From assembly GCA_018466975.1 (NCBI GenBank), contig CM031562.1:2232001-2296000 (forward strand): a stretch of 64,000 nucleotides of DNA. The letters run 5' to 3'. This document shows positions 57,054-64,000 of this stretch, piece after piece (the stretch's first letter is position 1; each line of letters begins with the position of its first letter). Below the pieces are notes generated by a model. The model was given only the letters and a program-made list of their open reading frames with translations. It made no database searches and had not been told where the DNA came from. This stretch comes from Sparassis latifolia. Taxonomy: Eukaryota > Basidiomycota > Agaricomycetes > Polyporales > Sparassidaceae. Both the position numbers and the translations under genes were made by a program.

Positions 57054-59108
57054 GGTGTCAGACTAGGAGATTCCCAGGTATTCCGTATCTTCGCGGTAAA
57101 GTGGAGCGCTGTAAAGCTTCTAATAACAATATCAATGCCTTCGAGGTAAAATCTTCTGGATGTGAGATGACTAGGTAGTCGACAGTGAGAATGCAGTTCC
57201 GCGGCGGGCGCGACGCGTCGTCACTCGCCTATGCTGAATCTCCACGTGGCTTCAAAATACAGATCAGATCTACGGGAGATCTTCACTCGCTGGCACCGCG
57301 ACGACGCGGTCTCAAAGCCCTCCATCGTTCTTCAAATCAACAAATGGGCTAAACTTGCTTAACTCCAGGATATTCATCTGAAGGTATAGCACACTTACAT
57401 ATTTTCTGTGTCTGATAATGGAACACAAATGGGGTGTCATGAAGTCCCGTCTACCATGGGCCGAAATGTTGGTTGAAATGCGACGAAACTTACGCGATTG
57501 TCCAGGGGCCTCCAGATCCTTTACTTCCCGCTCGCCAAGAACAACAGAGTATCCACGATACAGTGCTCCTGTCCATCTTGTGCGTCCGAGTCACGGCGGT
57601 CGCCACGCAATAGGACGAAACGCGCAAACGCTTATATTAATTCTCGTCCGTGGATGAACACGATCGCCTCATATGAGTCCTGACACAGATTTTCTGCAGA
57701 TCTAACCCGTGGATCAGTATACGTACAAGCGTTTGCTACACCGCGCCAATGGAGGTGCTTGGGAGGAATGACGCCAGTCAAACGAACGGATAGGCGCAAG
57801 GACGGAATGTGACCTCCAACGACGAGAGCCGGATGTCTTCCACGATCTCCCAAAAGCAATGGTGCAACATAATCCCTCCGAGGGATGAGCACCACTGAAA
57901 ACTAGCCCAGGGTGCAGGCAAGAGACTATTAATGGTTGTCGCTATGCCCTCAGATTGACTGAATCACCAGTCGGGACTTTGTCGCCGCTCAACCAACGTG
58001 GAGGCAAAAGCAGGTTTGAACAAGATGCTAGCAGGAAGATTGAGTTCACTGAGTAGACGATACGCATGCATGTATACGGCGTATATATATGTGCAACGAA
58101 GTGAAAATATTCATCTGAATTTCGTAAGATTTCCATCGCGTCTGAGACGGAAGCCCGGCTCCGAAAGCTCTCATGATCAACTTCCTCCGAGTCCACGATG
58201 GACTGACTCCACATCCTCGTCGTCTAACGTCTCGCACCGCAGATCACCTCACGATGACTACGATCTCCTTCCTTTCATACTTCTGTGTCTTCCGCTTGGT
58301 TGGCCGTACGAGCTTGCATGAATCAACTCGCCGCGAATCGTTTCGTGCATGCTGATATCTTCCAGGGATGGAAATGCATTGCTCTGCGATCGTGGAGGTG
58401 GACATGAAAGGATTGAGACTTAAATGTATGTACATGCTATCACTTGTCCCAGCAGAATGACTACCGTGTGTCCCTATAGGTGGATGAGGTGTGCACTCCG
58501 AGATGATTGATGCTCCATGCGAGGTGCAGTGCATAACTGTACCATCTCTACTCAAAAACACTTCCAACTGTTACAATTGGTGATATCATTGTATGTTTAC
58601 TGCTTTGCATAGTCCAGCCATTTCCATAACTAGTTTGTTATGGGCATGTATATATTCTCAAAATATCTGCATGCTCATAGCAACCTAGATGTGTTCTTGT
58701 GTGCTTGCTGTGCAGTAAGATCTCAAACCATCTTGTTCAGTCTGCAGCCCTCTCCTTGCACCTACACGCCCATTTTGTGAAGGGCTGATAATCGGCTGAA
58801 ATGTGTCACGTCGCCAGAGCGCCCCGCCGAGGTCGTGGGAGTCACCCAGCCAGGTGATTCCGAGAGTAAATCATATATGGACAGACCCTTGGCCAAGAGC
58901 TATCTGGCCAGCAGCTGAGTGGGCGAGGTCTGGCCAAGCGGACTGCCCACACAAGCCCCTGGCAGATGGCCTGCTGGGCTCAAAATTACGCGAGATTTCG
59001 TCTTCTTTCTCGGCAACCCGTGTTTCAGATGTATCATTGGCGCTGCAGCTCATTCTACCACTGCGAATCGGGGTAACACATCGGTTCGAAATATAGGTGT
59101 TCGGAACT
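57054..59108. other. 2 kb without a supported gene
   Basis: Short frames only. A minus-strand frame at 57632-57895 (LRLSVRLTGVIPPKHLHWRG) is open but not recognised. The first ~150 bases are the likely CDC8 promoter. Around 58630 is an AT-rich tract with TATGGGCATGTATATATTCT, partly repeated near 60718. Confidence 0.45.
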
Positions 59109-60140
59109 TCAGAAATATATTGCACAACATAGATCGGGACACTCCCTCCAGACGACATGCAACCCACCTCTCAGCCAAGCGATGTCCTTCTCGAATCCCT
59201 CCGCCCGAAACTTGCGCAAGAGTCCGAAAAGTGTGGGGCGATCGGCAAGGGAGGGCACATCTGCGTCGTAAACGAGAATGCGAGAGGCAGACGACCATGC
59301 TGAAAATTGGGTGCGGGCAGCGGCTGACTGGAGCATGGGCGCCAGCTGGGCGAGCGAGAAAAGTGGTCGCTTGAGAAGCGTGGTCAGCACGGAGAGCGAG
59401 AGCGATCTAGGAAGGCGAGCTGTTGCGTAGGCATTGTGGGGACGGGCATTGAGGATGAGGGCATCGGGATCAGCGAGGATAGTGTGGAGATCGGCAGGTA
59501 GGAGTGCGGAGAAGGCAGATGGGGAGATATCTGTGGAGGGCACTGGGTACAGAATAATTCTACAAAACAAGTCTGTATAGTCATCCTCTATTAGCAGACA
59601 CAAATCCAGACCATCCGTGCTGCAGTTCCATCAAAAACACTTGACACGAGCATCAGTTGGCGGAGCAGAGCAAGCATGTGATGTGTACTCACTGGTGACG
59701 ATCGGAACAGCCCTACAAAATATACTGTGAATGGCTGAGTGCTGGACATGAATGGAACACCGGGAAAGTAACAAACCTCGCAATGTGAGAAGGATACCAG
59801 GAAAAACATCGCGCACCCTGCACCTGCTTCGGGTCCTGTGGAGAAAGGATCAAGTACAAGAGCGAAGGACTCACCGTCGGGCCATGGATCATAGCATGGT
59901 GTTAGGCCAGCTCACCTTGAAACTGCTTTTGAGGGGAGGCCTTGACGTTAACGTGGCAGTGGTGGAAGGAAAGGCATTGAAAGGGCAAGCGCGCACGAGC
60001 CATCAGGAAAATGGGCCATCACGGCACATTTGAGATTCCGCAACGGCGCGTTCGGCTTGGGCATTGGCTCGAGAACACTAAAGTCCATTCTCTCCTTGGG
60101 TAGAGCACTCAAATTTTGGCTTGAAGACGATTGAAAAATA
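59109..60140 (-). pseudogene. rhodanese-type protein tyrosine phosphatase, N-terminal fragment
   Basis: The minus-strand frame 59603-59150 encodes a rhodanese-like domain: DISPSAFSALLPADLHTILA, DPDALILNARPHNAYATARL, SLSVLTTLLKRPLFSLAQLA, and SRILVYDADVPSL with LFGLLRKFRAEGFEKDIAWL. This resembles the regulatory rhodanese segment placed before the PTP domain in fungal Pyp/Ptp MAP-kinase phosphatases. The upstream frame at about 59950-60115 (ERMDFSVLEPMPKPNAPLRN) fits the disordered N-terminus. After HVVWREC the similarity stops, and no HCxxGxxR catalytic loop is found toward 58.9 kb, so only the non-catalytic part remains. Confidence 0.6.
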
Positions 60141-60843
60141 CAAGAGGAGAGCTGTAAGGCGCATCTAAGCTTCTGGCTACTACGATTGATGCCCAAACAC
60201 AAAGAATATGGCCCGATGGTGAGTAGATTCCAGCCCGATCTCGGGGCAAGGCCGGAAGCTGGCTGGACATATCCTGCGGAGCTGACTGCAGGATGTCCTG
60301 TCCAGGCGATGACCAATCAGCTGGTCGCCAGATCTTGTACAGCCCGGCCGCCAGAGCTTTCATAAGCCAAAATCTCCCTGAATTGCTCAGAGTCGGCCCA
60401 TCCCATCGAGGGTTGGGCGTGTATTACATAGATACTCAGCATGTATTATCTGACATCAGGTGATGCCCTGCAATAGAAATAAAATTGGGAAAAAAGATCC
60501 CAAACACTTTTACATAGTACCTATTGACAATTTCGAATGAAATAGGTAATGTAAAATTGAGGCTCATACAACAATGTGACAACTGGGGACTTGTGGCACA
60601 ACTTTAATGTGTTCTACAGGGCAATATGCCAGACATTACAAGAATATGCATCAGAAAAACAAAACACCAGCTAGCACAACACCAATCAGAGAGGAATACA
60701 AGATGAATCAGATTCTACTATGGGCATGTATCTATTCTCAAAGCTCTGGCACAGTACTGACATCCTTGGTGGGCTCAGAGAAACCCACCAGACAAATATC
60801 AATGGGCAGGAGCTCATTGCACCCAGAGCCTATAGGTGAAATA
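60141..60843. other. AT-rich intergenic region with a short hairpin
   Basis: At about 60506-60556, CTTTTACATAGTACCTATT and AATAGGTAATGTAAAATTG form an imperfect inverted repeat around a short loop. It may be a MITE end. Nothing else is supported. Confidence 0.4.
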
Positions 60844-61500
60844 TCAATGATCAAATAGAAGAAACCTAGAAATGACTGGTGCATACCCTGCTGAACATCC
60901 GACGATACGTCCGGCAATGACACTGGCTCTGGGTGTGCTATATGATGGAAGGGCTATCAGAATAATACTAGCGATGGACGAGAATTTCCTACGTGACGTT
61001 GGCCACACAAAATCCTCGTCGATGTCGAGGGCCGCCAGCGCCATCTCGCCGCCCGCGTCGATCGGAGTCAAGTCTGTAAATATACTGAGCAAGCTGGACC
61101 ATCGCCGTTGACGACACATTCGGGTAACTTACCTCGATCATGCAAGCCTCCAGAAGTCGACCCATCACCGAAGCCATCCGACACCGCGATCGAAGGGGCT
61201 TCGACCACGGCCACGGCCATGTCGTTGACTGCCAGAGCTTCCATCGATGATGTGAGCCGAGAAACCAGAGGTGAGACCTCAATGCCAAGGAGTAAGGAGA
61301 CGGGACGTGTATAAGTCCCGAACGCTGTATCTGAACGAGATTGGGTGGATTAGTCGTTGGAAGACTACTCAGCAAGTGATGAACAATTCACCACCCCACG
61401 AAGACATGTTGAATACAGAATCTGAAATGTAGAAAGAGGCAGGAAAGTGTAGAGCAAGGTGGTTGAGAGCAAGATGCAGCGCGAGAAACCCCCATGTTCG
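60844..61500 (-). CDS. small acidic protein of unknown function
   Basis: Minus-strand segments join in phase. An exon at about 61310-61143 reads SMEALAVNDMAVAVVEAPSI and AVSDGFGDGSTSGGLHDR. After a 59-base intron comes DLTPIDAGGEMALAALDIDE with DFVWPT, then another GT-AG join into a short C-terminal piece ending at 60844. The part up to VWPT is acidic and hydrophobic, like an activation segment. The start is not certain and no family is recognised; it could also be a remnant. Confidence 0.35.
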
Positions 61501-61869
61501 AACTTTATCACCGGATTCTTCTCCGAATCAGGCTCCGAACGCACCGTTCTCACGAGCCAACGCTAGAAGATCAGCTTGAAACGCGAATCATGCCACAGCG
61601 CAATTCAAACATACGACGCCTCGCGCTAAGGACACTACGCAGCGAGCCTAACATGTTTTGTCCGTACGAATCTGTCCAACATGCCCGTAGAGTCAGTTTT
61701 CGTGGACCAGCAGCGACACGCCGAACACGCCGACCACCCATGAGCCGTCTGAACATCGGCGTCAACCGAACACGACTCTTGAGTCCTTGTGCCATACATG
61801 GACTAAGTAAAATCGGCCGGTCGCAACCGCAGATATGGCATCGGCTAGAGCGAGTCTTAGCGGACGGCA

Positions 61870-62101
61870 TTTGAAAGTTCCGTTCGAGTGGTCAATGAGA
61901 GTAGGGATGCGACCATTAGGGTCGAACTTGTGTGCGCCGCCTGCTTGACTTCGATGAAGTCGAGATAGACGCTCTCGGAGCTGAGGTCAAGCTCAACGAG
62001 GACGACTGCGACCTTCCTGTGTGCACGGTCAGCTTACCTAGAGAGGAGCGAACGCGAACGACTAAATCGCTCACCAGCCGTTCGGACATGCAAGGAGTCA
62101 A
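61870..62101 (-). pseudogene. second glutathione S-transferase relic, N-terminal fragment
   Basis: The minus strand encodes a split thioredoxin-fold start: KVAVVLVELDLSSESVYLDF followed by IEVKQAAHT, then in another frame FDPNGRIPTLIDHSNGTF. The PNGRIPTLIDHSN motif is the GST substrate-fold signature and matches the relic at 48.3 kb. It stops there; no C-domain follows. A frameshift separates the two halves. Confidence 0.7.
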
Positions 62102-63032
62102 CTGCCTTGGTGAAAGGGAGGAGGAGCAGTCTTATAGCGTAGCGTCATCGATCATACAATTTGATGCAAAGTGAGAGTTATTTCTAGCGGCCGGAACCTC
62201 AAGGATGCCATCGAATCACACGGCTACACCTTCAAAGGAAGACGTTTCTCGCTGCATAACGTGTCGATACCTACTGCAGGCTCAGATCCCAGCCATACCT
62301 GGACTTGGAGCCTCTGGATTTGTATTTAACGCGCTGGTAGTAATTATTAGCAATTCTCAAAGCTTTGAAGTTGCATACTGATATCCGATTCGTAGATTCT
62401 GGTGTCCTTCCAACGCGGCTGCTGCTTCAAGCAGCAATGTCGATAAAAAGACGTCCTGCACGGAAGACGCATTTAGAGTCCCACCTGTACATCATATGTA
62501 GACCACCTGCAGATTTTCACGCGAGCATCGGTCACGCGGGGGCTCAAGCGCTCACTATGTAAGTTACTACGAGCAGAGCACGGTATTCACATCAACCCTC
62601 GGTATGGCGCTCAAAGGCACAGTCAAGGGGATTTGATAGTGATGCAAGTCATAGCAGTAATAAATCGATGGGGCCACGGTCTGCTCGTGTACCCGTTTAA
62701 TCCAAGTCCATTTTGACAATAAAGGACTGAACCGCCATCAGCCTGGATCACAGCAACGGCACCATGTAAGCGCAATGCAGCGCGACTCTTGCCTCCTGTA
62801 TACGCGGCAGATCATGGTGGTCAAGTATCTGATGCTGAGATATTTATCGTATGATGCGGCCAATTGAGTGGTGGCGCGGCCGGCGGCCTGCCGATATGGG
62901 CACGGGACCGTGTTTGGGCCTTTACACCAGGCTTTACACGGTGGTGGCCCCCCGTACGTACTCGCTGAAGTAGAAAAGTCCTTGCTTTGTCGCAGTCACT
63001 CCCCCTTACATAAGATTGACTTTGGAACGCCG
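62102..63032. other. intergenic region upstream of the HAUS6-like gene
   Basis: No supported gene. Short frames at 62365-62562 (plus) and 62821-63042 (minus) are not recognised. Bases 62870-63032 are the likely promoter and 5' UTR of the next gene. Confidence 0.45.
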
Positions 63033-64000
63033 ATGCCACCATCCAACTCGAAGAGTACGATTACCGCTCTCCCAGTTGCTCTCCCGCACAGCTTGCTTGT
63101 CCTCGTGCACCTGCACCTCCTGGACTATCCACTTAAGCAAGCGGCACAATATGACGAACGCCTCTTTAACTCCAAGACCAATGGGATCCGTGAACGAACT
63201 AAGGCCATGGAGGACATTTGCTACTTCCTACTAGGTCGCATAGAAGGTCGAGATCGCGCAAAGGCAGTAAGTCTCTTGCTTTGCTAGGTTCGTCTCGGAA
63301 TGGATGCGTATCTTCTGTTACAGATCCTCCCGATGTACCCGTGTCTGCAGCCATCAGATACCACCGCATTCCGCGTCTCGCTCACAAAATATCTAGAATC
63401 ACTGCGGCACGGCATCGTCCATACGAATCACAAAGTTTCGAACTCGGATAACAAGGGGAAGATGCGAGATAGCACAGACACAGCAGGTGCTTGGTGGTGG
63501 AAGGACGTGGTGGTGCGCAAGTCCTTGCTTGAAGAATGTGCGGGAGAAAGGTCAGTGGTGCAGCACGAGAAATTCAGTTTCATCAATTAATTTTTCGTTG
63601 CATTCCGTAGGTTCGAACGACTATTGTTAGCGCTGTCAACACATGCTCTCTTCAAAAAATTGTCCGCCTCTCCAGCGTTATCGGCTGAACCAGGACAGGT
63701 GTGTCATAACTCATGGTCCCTTCCTACGCCGCTAATGGTCTCCAGGAAGAGCTAACCGCACTTACAAGCACCTACGGTGCGCTCTTGGCACAGTCCCGCT
63801 CTTCGCGCCCCGTGTGGGAGCGTACAGCCTCTGGGCTCACACGACGACATGCCGACTTGCAGCTCCTGCGTGTGCGCCCATTTTGCAGCTATTAATTTCT
63901 GGGCTTGCCTCATGTGCATAGATAACCTAGGAACGCCTTTCCGACCCCGACGCCAGCGCGCGGCGGTCCACCAAGTACAATGCATTGACTACAGACAGGC
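63033..64000 (+). CDS. HAUS6-like augmin complex subunit, 3' end outside window
   Basis: The start at 63033 gives MPPSNSKSTITALPVALPHS, then LLVLVHLHLLDYPLKQAAQY and IRERTKAMEDICYFLLGRIE. Phase-consistent introns follow at 63267-63322, 63553-63610, 63700-63747 and about 63872-63930. Later exons read ILPMYPCLQPSDTTAFRVSL, TKYLESLRHGIVHTNHKVSN, FERLLLALSTHALFKKL and EELTALTSTYGALLAQSR. The CxxPxDTxxFRxSLxKYLExLRH pattern fits the HAUS6 N-terminal domain of the augmin complex. Augmin recruits gamma-tubulin to spindle microtubules for branching nucleation. The rest of the gene lies beyond base 64000. The family call is moderate. Confidence 0.7.

Noticed and set aside
58620..60760. Repeated TATGGGCATGTAT-ATTCTC motif at 58.63 and 60.72 kb
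   Set aside because: The match is about 25 bases with differences and no matching flanks, too little to call a repeat element.
1..64000. CRISPR array, prophage or bacterial operon
   Set aside because: Introns and eukaryotic gene families are present throughout; no direct-repeat arrays were seen.

Overview
This window looks like nuclear DNA of an agaricomycete (wood-decay-type basidiomycete) fungus. Genes are split by many short GT-AG introns of about 45-75 bases. They include families typical of that group: FunK1 fungal kinases, a Plavaka transposase, a DUF6532 protein, a DUF3433 membrane protein and a rhodanese-type phosphatase. No tRNA, rRNA or CRISPR array was seen. Products were assigned by reading translations and joining exons by hand. 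No database search was run.

Layout. 0-2 kb: 3' part of an EngB-type GTPase gene and a decayed FunK1 kinase, both on the minus strand. 5-6.4 kb: a Ser/Thr-rich protein with a Lys-rich HMG-like tail. 7.6-10.4 kb: MKT1 in eight exons, with an apparent one-base frameshift near its end. 11-11.8 kb: a small protein with a zinc-finger-like end. 12-18.6 kb: gene-poor, with FunK1 relic B. 18.7-23.2 kb: a small membrane protein, then a PCA1-like P1B heavy-metal ATPase with a very Cys-rich N-terminus. 23.2-28.3 kb: gene-poor, with a palindromic MITE. 28.3-38.3 kb: a DUF3433 membrane-protein gene split by a 6.0 kb Plavaka transposon. The transposon carries a transposase gene and a divergent DUF6532 gene. 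38.6-41.2 kb: a TA-flanked MITE and FunK1 relic C. 41.2-42.4 kb: an unknown minus-strand gene. 42.7-46.8 kb: a VPS9-domain Rab exchange factor. 47.8-48.5 kb: a glutathione transferase relic. 49.7-52.2 kb: a disordered protein ending in an NTF2-like domain. 52.4-57.1 kb: a compact housekeeping block of CWC27 (spliceosomal cyclophilin), UBC6 (ER-associated ubiquitin E2) and CDC8 (thymidylate kinase). 59-62 kb: relics of a rhodanese-type phosphatase and a second GST. 63 kb to the end: the 5' part of a HAUS6-like augmin subunit gene.

How it fits together. Conserved single-copy genes sit as intact islands (MKT1 to the zinc-finger gene, the P1B ATPase, VPS9, NTF2-like, CWC27/UBC6/CDC8, HAUS6). The stretches between them are full of broken lineage-specific genes and mobile DNA. 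The most interesting object is the nested locus at 28.3-38.3 kb: a Plavaka element with a DUF6532 partner gene, AGGTAG repeats at one end and a possible AGT target duplication, sitting inside a DUF3433 reading frame. One in-frame TGA interrupts each of its two genes, so this copy looks recently silenced.
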